In this document: piece by piece, positions 1 to 8,469 of the stretch
Layout of the letters: each line of letters opens with the position of its first letter
Position numbering within the stretch: the stretch's first letter is position 1
DNA from: Halieaceae bacterium
Lineage (GTDB): Bacteria > Pseudomonadota > Gammaproteobacteria > Pseudomonadales > Halieaceae
DNA length: 36,174 nucleotides
NCBI GenBank assembly: GCA_028277365.1
Contig: JANQGK010000046.1
Coordinates: 1 to 36,174, forward strand
Direction of reading: 5' to 3'
The notes under the pieces: generated by a model
What the model was told of the DNA's origin: nothing
Seen by the model: only the letters and a program-made list of their open reading frames with translations
Databases searched by the model: none
Translations under genes and position numbers: made by a program

Positions 1-21
1 AGCAGGGTATGTTCAGGGCGT

Positions 22-98
22 CGGGGTATAGCGCAGTCTGGTAGCGCGCCTGCTTTGGGAGCAGGATGTCGGGGGTTCGAATCCCTCTACCCCGACCA
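22..98 (+). tRNA. tRNA-Pro (anticodon TGG)
   Basis: Cloverleaf CGGGGTA...CTTTGGGAG...GGGGGTTCGAATCCC...TACCCCGACCA with encoded CCA. Confidence 0.95.
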
Positions 99-150
99 AT
101 TCACACCCGGTTCAGGAGAGCGCCCGCAACAGGTTTCGCGGGTAGACGTG

Positions 151-226
151 GTGGCCGTAGCTCATCAGGTAGAGCACCGGATTGTGGCTCCGGAGGTGGG
201 GGGTTCGAGACCCCTCGGCCACCCCA
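151..226 (+). tRNA. tRNA-His (anticodon GTG)
   Basis: GTGGCCG...GATTGTGGC...GGGGGTTCGAGACCCC...CGGCCACCCCA; G at 150 is available as G-1. Confidence 0.95.
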
Positions 227-322
227 ATTTTCCCACCTCAAGCGACGGCGGCCGAGCGCAATGTGCCGGTCTGTGCTTGCTATCCCCCGGTCTGCACGGG
301 AAAATTTACACGCCCCAGATAT

Positions 323-341
323 CCGCCCGTAGCTCAGCTGG
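323..341 (+). pseudogene. tRNA-Arg 5' fragment (acceptor and D-arm start only)
   Basis: CCGCCCGTAGCTCAGCTGG is identical to the first 19 nt of the intact tRNA-Arg at 507; upstream sequence is also duplicated (295-341 vs 479-525); no matching body follows. Confidence 0.75.
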
Positions 342-480
342 GTGAGGCAAGCGATTGCAAAGCACAGCTTTGCGCACCCCGGAGCGCCGGCCGACCGAAC
401 GACGGCGAGCTGTGCTCGCCGGCCGGGCCGCGGAGCGGGAGCAACAGCAAGCCGTCAGGCTTGCCTTCCTTGAGATGGCA
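340..480 (+). repeat. Multi-hairpin repeat element copy A
   Basis: GGGTGAGGCAA + hairpin 357-373 (GCAAAGC ACA GCTTTGC) + CCGAACGAC + hairpin 404-420 (GGCGAGC TGT GCTCGCC) + GGCCGG + hairpin 447-464 (GCAAGCC GTCA GGCTTGC) + GAGATGGC; inverted relative at 768-880. Confidence 0.7.
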
Positions 481-506
481 CGGGAGAATTCGAACGCCCC
501 AGATAT

Positions 507-583
<77 letters not shown>

Positions 584-584
584 T

Positions 585-630
585 ATAACTGAAAAAGCCA
601 CCCTCGCGGTGGCTTTTTCAGTTATCCGGT
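585..630 (+). terminator. Strong intrinsic terminator of tRNA-Arg
   Basis: Perfect 18-bp inverted repeat ATAACTGAAAAAGCCACC / GGTGGCTTTTTCAGTTAT with 5-nt loop, T-tract in the right arm. Confidence 0.85.
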
Positions 631-725
631 CTGCTGGAGGGACTTGGTTCGAACCTCCGTTCGACAAAACGCGACCACAGGAGCGTTTTGGACGCCCGCA
701 GCGCGAAGCGCGAGGACGCCCGGAG

Positions 726-774
726 GGTCAGAGCACCCCTTAGGGTGCTCTGATCAATCCTCTCGGGCGGGCCA
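726..774 (+). pseudogene. tRNA-Arg 3'-half remnant with hairpin replacing the T-loop
   Basis: GGTCAGAG (as in intact tRNA) + hairpin 729-752 (CAGAGCACCC CTTA GGGTGCTCTG) + AATCCTCTCGGGCGGGCCA, identical to the intact tRNA 3' end. Confidence 0.65.
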
Positions 775-880
775 TCTCCCTGCGGGAGCTGCCACTTCCT
801 CGGGATTTCCGGCCAGCCAGCACAGCTGGCTGTCGTTCGGCTGCACGCCTTGCTGCGCAAGGCAACCGTTTGCCTCACCC
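768..880 (-). repeat. Multi-hairpin repeat element copy B (inverted relative to copy A)
   Basis: Minus strand: GGGTGAGGCAAACGGTT + hairpin 847-863 + CCGAACGAC + hairpin 815-831 + GGCCGG + hairpin 776-788 + GAGATGGC; shares conserved blocks with copy A. Confidence 0.7.
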
Positions 881-1018
881 TCTCACTCAGACCACCTGCC
901 TGACTCCCTCTCATACCCCCTGCAACCAAACTGACTTCGATCCTTCTTCCCGCTGACAAAAAACAATCACGGACCCTGCCTAGGATGGTGGTACTCGGCA
1001 TCTGTTAAGGAATCCGCC

Positions 1019-2281
1019 ATGAAAAACGCACTTCCCATTGTCCTGTTGGCTGCGCTGACCTCCCAGGCCGCGATGGCCGACGAAGTCTGCCTGCCGGAGA
1101 GCCTCGACGCCACCATCGAGAAAGATGGCGACGCGGTACGCTTCGCCCAGTTCAATGCGTTTCTGAACCGTGACAATGAAGGTGAGCTTATCGAGAACCT
1201 CGCCTCCAACCCCGCCATGCAGGACCAGATTCGCGCGGTAGCTGAAATCATCCAGCGGGTGCGGCCGGACGTGCTGCTGCTGAACGAGTTCGACTACGAC
1301 GCGGCGGGGGAGGGCATCGCCCTGTTCCAGGAAAACTATCTGGGAGTCAGCCAAAATGGGCAGGCCCCCATCCACTACCAGTATGTGTTCAATGCAGCAT
1401 CCAATACCGGGGTGCCCTCCGGGGTCGATCTCAACGGCGACGGCAGTGTGGGTGGCCCCAATGACGCCTTTGGTTTCGGGTTTTTCCCAGGCCAGTTCGG
1501 GATGGTATTGCTGAGCCGCTTCCCGATTGATGAGAAACGATCGCGCACTTTCCAGGAATTCCGCTGGGCCGATATGCCCGACAATGTCATTCCCCCTGAC
1601 TTTTACTCCGATGAGGCCCTGGAAGTCTTCAGGCTGTCTTCCAAGAGCCACTGGGACGTAGTGTTCAAGGTGGGGCGGCAGCGCGTGCATGTGCTGGCCG
1701 CCCACCCCACACCGCCGGTATTCGACGGGCCCGAGGACAGCAATGGCCGCAGAAACTTCGATGAAATCCGCTTCTGGGCCGACTACGTCGGACCCAGGAG
1801 AGATGCTCGTTACATCTACGACGACCGCGGTCGCCACGGCGGCCTGCGCGGCCGCGATCCCTTCGTCATCATGGGCGATTACAATGCCGACCCCTTCGAC
1901 GGAGACAGCTTCGAACAGGCGATCCTGCAACTGCTGGAGCATCCCGTCATCGATTCCGGCATGCCCCCGGCCAGCTTCGGCGGCGTGGAGGACAGCGCGC
2001 TGGAAGGTCTGTTGAATGACAGCCACGCGGGCAACCCGGGATTTGACACCGCGGATTTCAACCCCGCGGGGCCTGGCAACCTGCGCGTCGACTACGTTCT
2101 GCCTTCGAGGCGAGGCACCGAAATCGCGTGTGGCGGCGTTTTCTGGCCGCAGCGCAACGAGGCCACGCGGCCGCTGGTCGGCGATGGCTTTCCGGTAGTC
2201 TCATCTGATCATCACCTGATCTGGCAGGACCTGGAGCTTGAGCGCGGCGGCGATGATGATGACGACGATTACGACGACTAG
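1019..2281 (+). CDS. Secreted endonuclease/exonuclease/phosphatase (EEP) family protein
   Basis: Signal peptide; FAQFNAF, LLNEFD, GDYNADP and SSDHHLIW motifs; Asp-rich C-terminus. Confidence 0.85.
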   Translation: MKNALPIVLLAALTSQAAMADEVCLPESLDATIEKDGDAVRFAQFNAFLNRDNEGELIENLASNPAMQDQIRAVAEIIQRVRPDVLLLNEFDYDAAGEGIALFQENYLGVSQNGQAPIHYQYVFNAASNTGVPSGVDLNGDGSVGGPNDAFGFGFFPGQFGMVLLSRFPIDEKRSRTFQEFRWADMPDNVIPPDFYSDEALEVFRLSSKSHWDVVFKVGRQRVHVLAAHPTPPVFDGPEDSNGRRNFDEIRFWADYVGPRRDARYIYDDRGRHGGLRGRDPFVIMGDYNADPFDGDSFEQAILQLLEHPVIDSGMPPASFGGVEDSALEGLLNDSHAGNPGFDTADFNPAGPGNLRVDYVLPSRRGTEIACGGVFWPQRNEATRPLVGDGFPVVSSDHHLIWQDLELERGGDDDDDDYDD

Positions 2282-2361
2282 CATTGGCTATAACAGGATC
2301 GCCGTCGCCGGATACGGGGTTACTGGAGCACTCGTTAATGCTGGCAATGACGCCAGCTATA

Positions 2362-2859
2362 TCACTGGTCAGCTTCGGAAGCTTCGAAATCCAACACCCG
2401 CATTTCGCCGTGCCGGTTGTAAATGCTATTGCCGCCGAGGGCCCACTGTTTGAAACCGCCCGCCATACTCGAGACATTGGTGTAACCCATGTCCTGTAGC
2501 GCCCTGGCGCCCAGGGCAGCGCGGCTGCCGCTGCGGCAGTAGAGAACGATCTCGTGATCGGCGGACACCTGCATCCTGCCTATGGCGAATTCCAGCTTGC
2601 CGCGGGGAATCCAGTTGGCGCCGCGCAGATGGCCGGCCTGGTACTCGCGCTCGGTGCGCACATCCACCAGCAGCAGGTCGCGATTTGTCTTCAGCAGGGC
2701 GGATAGTTCCGCCGGAGAGAGTTCCCTGATCGACGCCCGCGCCTGTTCCGCCAGCTTCAGCGGTGACTGCAGCGTTTCCTCCGGCGCGGTGTCTGCGGCG
2801 GCCGGGCCGCCGGTGATGGTAATCACTGTGAATGCAAAAATCAGTGCAAGACTACGCAT
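2362..2859 (-). CDS. Rhodanese-like domain protein with signal peptide
   Basis: LLVDVRTEREYQAGHLRGA...LYCRSGSRA...GGFKQW. Confidence 0.9.
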   Translation of the reverse strand: MRSLALIFAFTVITITGGPAAADTAPEETLQSPLKLAEQARASIRELSPAELSALLKTNRDLLLVDVRTEREYQAGHLRGANWIPRGKLEFAIGRMQVSADHEIVLYCRSGSRAALGARALQDMGYTNVSSMAGGFKQWALGGNSIYNRHGEMRVLDFEASEADQ

Positions 2860-2871
2860 GGTCGGGAATCC

Positions 2872-3885
2872 TCATAGCGCCAGTTCAGCCATGCCCCGCA
2901 GCGTGTCCACATCGCCATGGAAATACAGGGTCGTGACCGGCGACTTCTTCCAGTCCTCGAGTTTCTCTGCGATGCGCTCTCTCGGGCCGCACAGAGAGAT
3001 TTCGTCAGCGAACGCCGTGGGTACCATGGCGATCGCCTCGTCGCGCCGGTCGGCAAAAAACAGCTCCTGAATCTGCTCTGCTTCGTCGGCAAAGCCCATA
3101 CGGGCCATCAGCTCCTTGTGGAAATTACGCTGCTTGGAGCCCATGCCACCGATGTAGAAACCCAGCATGGCCTTGACCGGGTAGAGGGCTTCCTCAAGGT
3201 TATCGTTGATGCTGACGATGGCGCCGGCGGTAATCTCAAAGCCCGGCTTGCGGTGGGCAATCTGATCCGCGTACACCTCCTGCCGGTAGGGGGAGTAGTA
3301 CAGCGGCAGCCAGCCATCGGCGATCTCCACGGTTTGGGTGACGTTTTTCGGGCCTTCAGCGCCAATAAAAATGGGAACATCCGCCCGCAGCGGATGGGTG
3401 ATCGGCTTCAGGGGCTTGCCCATGCCCCAGGCGCCCGGGCCGTTGTAGGGCAGAGGGTAATGCTCGCCGTCGTTGGTCACCGGCGCTTCTCGAGCCAGTA
3501 CCTTGCGAATGATGTCCACGTATTCACGGGTGCGCGAGACCGGCTTGCTGTAGGGCTGACCGTACCAGCCCTCGACAACCTGGGGGCCGGAGACGCCGAG
3601 CCCCAGGATCATGCGACCGTTGGACATATGGTCCAAGGCCAGGGTGGCCATGGCGCAGGCGGTGGGAGTGCGCGCGGAGAGCTGAGCCACGCCGGTGCCG
3701 AGGCGAATCTTCGAGGTATGGGCGCCGATCCAGGCCAGCGGTGTGAAGCAGTCGTTCCCCCAGGACTCTGCGGTCCACACCGAGTCGTAGCCCAGCCGCT
3801 CCGCCTCCTGTGCCAGTTCCACATGGGATGCAGGATAGAGCGCGCCCCAGTACCCGAGTTGCAATCCCAGCTTCAAATTACTCAC
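2872..3885 (-). CDS. LLM class (luciferase-like) flavin-dependent oxidoreductase
   Basis: [10 protein letters not shown]...[33 protein letters not shown]...; probable GTG start at 3885 (track ORF extends to 3930). Confidence 0.85.
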   Translation of the reverse strand: MSNLKLGLQLGYWGALYPASHVELAQEAERLGYDSVWTAESWGNDCFTPLAWIGAHTSKIRLGTGVAQLSARTPTACAMATLALDHMSNGRMILGLGVSGPQVVEGWYGQPYSKPVSRTREYVDIIRKVLAREAPVTNDGEHYPLPYNGPGAWGMGKPLKPITHPLRADVPIFIGAEGPKNVTQTVEIADGWLPLYYSPYRQEVYADQIAHRKPGFEITAGAIVSINDNLEEALYPVKAMLGFYIGGMGSKQRNFHKELMARMGFADEAEQIQELFFADRRDEAIAMVPTAFADEISLCGPRERIAEKLEDWKKSPVTTLYFHGDVDTLRGMAELAL

Positions 3886-3920
3886 GTTCGTTCCATCGCC
3901 GAAATCTACAGAAGCCGCAG

Positions 3921-3926
3921 TATAAT
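3921..3926 (+). promoter_or_regulatory. Candidate -10 box for moaCDE
   Basis: TATAAT 28 nt upstream of the moaC ATG; no convincing -35 assigned. Confidence 0.35.
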
Positions 3927-3953
3927 GCACCGGAGCATGCAGGAAACCAGCCT

Positions 3954-4436
3954 ATGACGGAACTCACCCATCTCGATGCGTCCGGCCGCGCCGCCATGGT
4001 CGACGTCGGCGACAAGGACGTAACCCGGCGCGAGGCGGTGGCCGCCGCCTCTATCTTCATGCAGCCGGAAACCCTGGCGCTGATCGAGCGCGGCGGCCAC
4101 AGCAAGGGTGATGTTTTCGCCGTGGCGCGCATCGCCGGCATCCAGGCGGCCAAGCGTTGCAGCGATCTCATACCCCTCTGTCACCCGCTGCCGCTCAGCA
4201 GCGTCAAGGTCGAGCTTGAAGCCAATCCCGCCGCTGGCAGTGTCGATATCACCGCCACCTGCAAGCTGGCAGGGCGCACCGGTGTGGAGATGGAGGCCCT
4301 GACGGCGGCCTCGGTGGCGGCGCTGACTATTTACGACATGTGTAAGGCCGTGGACCGCGGCATGGTGATCGGCGAGGTCCGCCTGCTGGAGAAAAGCGGC
4401 GGGGCTTCGGGTGACTGGCAGCGGGAAGCGCCATGA
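3954..4436 (+). CDS. moaC: Cyclic pyranopterin monophosphate synthase MoaC
   Basis: [14 protein letters not shown]...[32 protein letters not shown]...[28 protein letters not shown]. Confidence 0.97.
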   Translation: MTELTHLDASGRAAMVDVGDKDVTRREAVAAASIFMQPETLALIERGGHSKGDVFAVARIAGIQAAKRCSDLIPLCHPLPLSSVKVELEANPAAGSVDITATCKLAGRTGVEMEALTAASVAALTIYDMCKAVDRGMVIGEVRLLEKSGGASGDWQREAP

Positions 4437-4684
4437 TCAGGGTGCTGTTTTTTGCGAGACTGCGCGAACAACTGGATGTTGGCCAAATGGAGCTGTCCGC
4501 TGAGGAGGCCGGGACCACCGTAGCGGAGCTGAGGCAGCGATTGACTGCCCGGGGTGAGCCTTGGTCAACGGCGCTGTCGGCAGACAATGTGCTGTGCGCC
4601 GTCAACCAGCAGCAGGCGCGGGGCGACGAGCCGCTTACAGCGGGCGACGAGGTGGCTTTCTATCCGCCGGTCACCGGGGGCTAG
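4433..4684 (+). CDS. moaD: Molybdopterin synthase small subunit MoaD
   Basis: FFARLREQL...[11 protein letters not shown]-terminal GG; 4-bp overlap with moaC. Confidence 0.93.
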   Translation: MIRVLFFARLREQLDVGQMELSAEEAGTTVAELRQRLTARGEPWSTALSADNVLCAVNQQQARGDEPLTAGDEVAFYPPVTGG

Positions 4685-4690
4685 GCCGTC

Positions 4691-5182
4691 TTGGTCGAGG
4701 TCAGTATCCAACAAGAAGATTTTGATGTGGGCCAGCTGCAGCGTGAGCTGCTGGGGCAGGACACGAGCATCGGCGCCGCGGCAGTGTTTGTCGGCTGTGT
4801 GCGTGGCGTGCCCGATAAGGAAGCTGCCGCCTCCGACGCCGTGCTGGCAATGGAGCTCGAGCACTACCCGGGTATGACCGAGAGCAGCATCCAGGCCATT
4901 GTCGACGAGGCGCGGCAGCGCTGGGCCCTGCGGTCGGTGCGGGTCATTCACCGGATCGGCGAGCTCAGGCCTGGGGACCAGATTGTTTACGTGGGGGTTG
5001 CTTGCGGCCACCGCGGCGAAGCCTTCGAAGCCTGCGAGTTCATCATGGACTACCTGAAGACCCGGGCGCCGTTCTGGAAAAAGGAGACCACACCGTCAGG
5101 CGCGCGCTGGGTGGATGCACGGGACAGTGACGATGCAGCCGCGGCGCGCTGGGACCTGGCGAGCGAGCCGGCAGGGGATTAG
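4691..5182 (+). CDS. moaE: Molybdopterin synthase catalytic subunit MoaE (TTG start)
   Basis: FVGCVRG...MELEHYPGMTE...VIHRIGELRPGDQIVYVGVACGHRGEAFEACEFIMDYLKTRAPFWKKE. Confidence 0.95.
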   Translation: MVEVSIQQEDFDVGQLQRELLGQDTSIGAAAVFVGCVRGVPDKEAAASDAVLAMELEHYPGMTESSIQAIVDEARQRWALRSVRVIHRIGELRPGDQIVYVGVACGHRGEAFEACEFIMDYLKTRAPFWKKETTPSGARWVDARDSDDAAAARWDLASEPAGD

Positions 5183-5230
5183 CACGCCGGCTGTGTATAA
5201 TCCCGGCCTTCGATCCTGCAAGGAGATGAC

Positions 5231-5710
5231 ATGAGTTTTTCATCCCGTGAATTCCGCGACGCCCTCGGCCGCTTCGCCACCGGTGTCTGTGTCATTACCG
5301 GGCAGTCCGACAACGGCGCCCCTTTCGGGATGACCGTCAACTCCTTCGCCTCGGTGTCCTTAGACCCTCCGCTGATCCTGTGGAGCCTGCAGAACGACTC
5401 CGACATGTACGACACTTTCAACACCTGCAAGCGCTGGGCGGTCAATATCCTGCGCGCCGACCAGCAGGCTCTGTCCGGTCGCTACGCGGTCAAGGGGGAG
5501 CACGACCTGGATGCTGCGCACTTCGAGCCTGGTGTCACCGGTATCCCCATCATGCCGGATACCCTGGTCAGCTTCGAATGTGAAGAAGAGGCCCGCCACG
5601 CCGGCGGCGACCACGTGATCCTCGTAGCGCGGGTGCTGGCGATGAGCCATCGCGACAGCGGCGCACCTCTGGTGTTCTGTTCTGGCGCCTATGCCGAGCT
5701 GGCCAGCTAG
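5231..5710 (+). CDS. Flavin reductase family protein
   Basis: FRDALGRFATGVCVIT...GMTVNSFASVSLDPPLILWSL. Confidence 0.9.
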   Translation: MSFSSREFRDALGRFATGVCVITGQSDNGAPFGMTVNSFASVSLDPPLILWSLQNDSDMYDTFNTCKRWAVNILRADQQALSGRYAVKGEHDLDAAHFEPGVTGIPIMPDTLVSFECEEEARHAGGDHVILVARVLAMSHRDSGAPLVFCSGAYAELAS

Positions 5711-5713
5711 CCC

Positions 5714-6244
5714 GTGAAGTTCTGCAGCAACTGCGGCAGCAAGGTCAGCTTTCGGATTCCTGAGGGGGACGACCGGCCGCGCCACGTTTGCGACAGCTGC
5801 GACACCATTCATTACAGCAACCCCAGGGTGATCGTCGGCTGTGTGCCGGAATACGAGGGCAAGATACTGCTCTGCCGCCGCGCCATTGAACCTCGCAGCG
5901 GGCTGTGGACCCTACCGGCGGGCTTTATGGAGAACGGCGAAACCACCCTGCAGGGAGCGGCTCGGGAGACCTGGGAAGAGGCACGTGCCGAGGTTTATGA
6001 ACAGCATCTCTATCGCATTTTCGATGTGCCGGGTATCAACCAAGTCTACATGTTTTACCGGGCTCGTGTCGTCGACGGCGCCTACGGGGTAGGTCCCGAA
6101 TCACAGGAAGTGGAGCTGTTCACGGAGGACAGTATCCCCTGGGACGAAATCGCCTTCCCGGTGGTGTACCACACATTGCGGGAGTTTTTTCACGACCGCA
6201 CCAACGCCCATTGGCCCGTGCGCGTGTCTGCGATCAAGCGATGA
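5714..6244 (+). CDS. NUDIX hydrolase with N-terminal zinc ribbon
   Basis: CSNCG...CDSC; GFMENGETTLQGAARETWEEA Nudix box; GTG start. Confidence 0.9.
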   Translation: MKFCSNCGSKVSFRIPEGDDRPRHVCDSCDTIHYSNPRVIVGCVPEYEGKILLCRRAIEPRSGLWTLPAGFMENGETTLQGAARETWEEARAEVYEQHLYRIFDVPGINQVYMFYRARVVDGAYGVGPESQEVELFTEDSIPWDEIAFPVVYHTLREFFHDRTNAHWPVRVSAIKR

Positions 6245-7569
6245 CGGAAGCACAACAAATACTGCTGGCCGCCGCAGGCGCAGGCTTCCTGCTTGGTGTC
6301 TTGCTGGCCTGGGGGCTGGTGGCGCTGCGCGCCCAGCGCGCGGCCCAGGCCCGGGAGCTCGAACACGCCCAGGCCCTGGCCGAGCTGCGTGAGCAGAACG
6401 CCCGCCTGCAGCAGCAGTTGCACAGTGAGTCCCAGGCTGCCTCGGAAAAACTCGAGCTGCTGCAGAAGGCGCGCAAACAGCTTGAAGATGAATTCAGCAA
6501 CCTCGCCAACCGTATTTTCGAGGAGAAGAGCGAGCGTTTCCTGAAAACCAATAAGGACACGCTGGCTGCCACCCTCGACCCGCTGCGCACCCAGCTCAAG
6601 GATTTCCGCAGCAAGGTGGAGGACGTCTACGACCGCGAGACCCGCGACCGGCTGTCGCTCAAGCACGAGCTGACGGCGCTCAAGGAGCTCAACCAGCGCA
6701 TGTCCGAGGATGCAGTCAACCTGACCCGGGCGCTGAAGGGTGACAAGAAAACCCAGGGCAACTGGGGGGAAGTGGTGCTGGAGCGGGTGCTGGAGGAATC
6801 GGGCCTGCGCAAGGGCCATGAATACGAGACCCAGTTCAGCGCCACATCCGGGGAGGGCCAGCGACGCCAGCCCGACGTGGTAGTGCGCCTGCCGGAAGGT
6901 AAAGACATCGTGGTGGACTCCAAGGTATCGCTGGTGGCCTACGACCGTTACATCGGCTGCGAAGACGAGGTCGAGCGCAAACAGGCGCTGGCGGAACACG
7001 TGCAGGCGGTGAAGCAGCATATCGACGGCCTCAGCCTCAAGGAGTACGAGCAGCTGGAGGGCATCAACAGTCTGGACTTCGTGTTGCTGTTCATTCCTAT
7101 CGAGTCGGCCTTCATGGCGGCCTTCGACAGTGATCCGTCCATGTTCACCCGGGCGTACGACAAGCAGATCATCGTGGTCAGCCCCACGACCTTGCTAGCT
7201 ACTCTGCGCACGGTTCAGAGCCTGTGGCGCTACGAGCACCAGAACCGCAACGCAGAGAAGATCGCGTCCCAGGCGGGTGCCATCCACGACCAGTTTGCTC
7301 TGGTGCTGGAGTCCTTGGCGGACCTCGGCCGACATATCGACCGGGCCCACGAGAGCTGGGATAAGACCCGGGCGCGCCTGTCCACCGGCCGGGGCAATCT
7401 GGTCAAGCGGGTCAGGGACCTTGAAAAGCTGGGCGCGCGAACCCGTAGAGCGCTACCCAAAGAGATGATAGAGAACGATAGCGGCGATGAGCCGCCTGAA
7501 GAGGAGGGCGCAGCGGTCCTGGAGCTCGATCGCGGCGGCAACCGGAACAACGGCGAACACTCAGAATAG
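6241..7569 (+). CDS. rmuC: DNA recombination protein RmuC
   Basis: Coiled-coil N-term; GNWGEVVLERVLEESGL...PDVVVRLPEGKDIVVDSKVSL...; ATGA overlap with the NUDIX gene. Confidence 0.93.
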   Translation: MTEAQQILLAAAGAGFLLGVLLAWGLVALRAQRAAQARELEHAQALAELREQNARLQQQLHSESQAASEKLELLQKARKQLEDEFSNLANRIFEEKSERFLKTNKDTLAATLDPLRTQLKDFRSKVEDVYDRETRDRLSLKHELTALKELNQRMSEDAVNLTRALKGDKKTQGNWGEVVLERVLEESGLRKGHEYETQFSATSGEGQRRQPDVVVRLPEGKDIVVDSKVSLVAYDRYIGCEDEVERKQALAEHVQAVKQHIDGLSLKEYEQLEGINSLDFVLLFIPIESAFMAAFDSDPSMFTRAYDKQIIVVSPTTLLATLRTVQSLWRYEHQNRNAEKIASQAGAIHDQFALVLESLADLGRHIDRAHESWDKTRARLSTGRGNLVKRVRDLEKLGARTRRALPKEMIENDSGDEPPEEEGAAVLELDRGGNRNNGEHSE

Positions 7570-7583
7570 GAAGGACGAACTAC

Positions 7584-8060
7584 ATGGCATTTCCAAAGAT
7601 CGGCAATATGGCGCCTGCCTTCACCCTGCTTGACCAGGACGGCAACAAGGTCAGCCTCAAGGATTTTCGCGACAAGAGCAACGTGGCGTTGTATTTCTAT
7701 CCCAAGGCCATGACGCCGGGCTGCACCAATCAGGCCTGCGGCATCCGCGACAGCAAGGCTGCCTTCAAGAAAGCCAACACGGTGGTTCTGGGTGTCAGCC
7801 CCGACCCGGTGGCGCGCCTTGGCAAGTTCATTGACAAGGAAGGCCTCAACTTTACCCTGTTGTCCGACGAGGACCGCGCGGTGACTGAGAAGTATGGCTG
7901 CTGGGGCCTCAAGAAGTTCATGGGCCGTGAGTCTATGGGGGTATTGCGCACGACCTTCATCATTGGCAAGGACGGGCGCCTGAAGCACATCATGGACAAG
8001 GTGAAAACCAAGTCACATCACGACGACGTTCTGACGCTGCTCGACGAGCTCAATCTCTAA
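7584..8060 (+). CDS. bcp: Peroxiredoxin, BCP/thiol peroxidase type
   Basis: FYPKAMTPGCTNQACGIRD...GVSPDPVARLGKFIDKEGLNFTLLSDED. Confidence 0.9.
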   Translation: MAFPKIGNMAPAFTLLDQDGNKVSLKDFRDKSNVALYFYPKAMTPGCTNQACGIRDSKAAFKKANTVVLGVSPDPVARLGKFIDKEGLNFTLLSDEDRAVTEKYGCWGLKKFMGRESMGVLRTTFIIGKDGRLKHIMDKVKTKSHHDDVLTLLDELNL

Positions 8061-8074
8061 GGGAAGTGACTCGC

Positions 8075-8106
8075 GGTGCCTGCGGCGAGAAGGCAGGCGC
8101 CTTTTT
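8075..8106 (+). terminator. Intrinsic terminator after bcp
   Basis: GGTGCCTGC...GCAGGCGCC followed by TTTTT. Confidence 0.7.
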
Positions 8107-8469
8107 GGCAGGGAGGACTGACAATAATACCCCTTTTTCTGCTCAAGTAAACCATAGGATTCGCTCCTAAGCCCCTGTAAACTCGAGATAACTCGGGGCA
8201 TCGCTGCCTGCCCGACCGGCTTCCACGGGGATGGACGCCGAGGGTGCGGCGGTGCGTTTCGCGTCGTTGTGTGACGCGGCACCAGAAATGCGCAAGCCAA
8301 ATTGCGTCGGGTGCATTCGCAGCGACAGAATCCCGAATAATAAACAGGACGGCGCGGCCCAGGCTGCCGTCACCGGCGTGTGAATGCCCGGGTGGGGACC
8401 CGCGGCACCCATGCGCGATGCCTTTGGACCAATGATAATGAGCCGACCCAGTCGGCCGGGATTGAAAAC

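Noticed and set aside
980-2026. 348-aa minus ORF opposite the EEP gene
   Set aside because: Antisense shadow; the + strand has signal peptide and EEP motifs
2340-2357. Hairpin GCTGGC-AATGAC-GCCAGC as a terminator between convergent genes
   Set aside because: Short 6-bp stem without a T-tract; not strong enough to call
3900-3953. Moco riboswitch upstream of moaC
   Set aside because: The gap between the likely divergent start and moaC is under 70 bp, too short for the known motif
2917-3957. 346-aa + ORF opposite the LLM oxidoreductase
   Set aside because: Antisense shadow of a clearly conserved minus-strand gene
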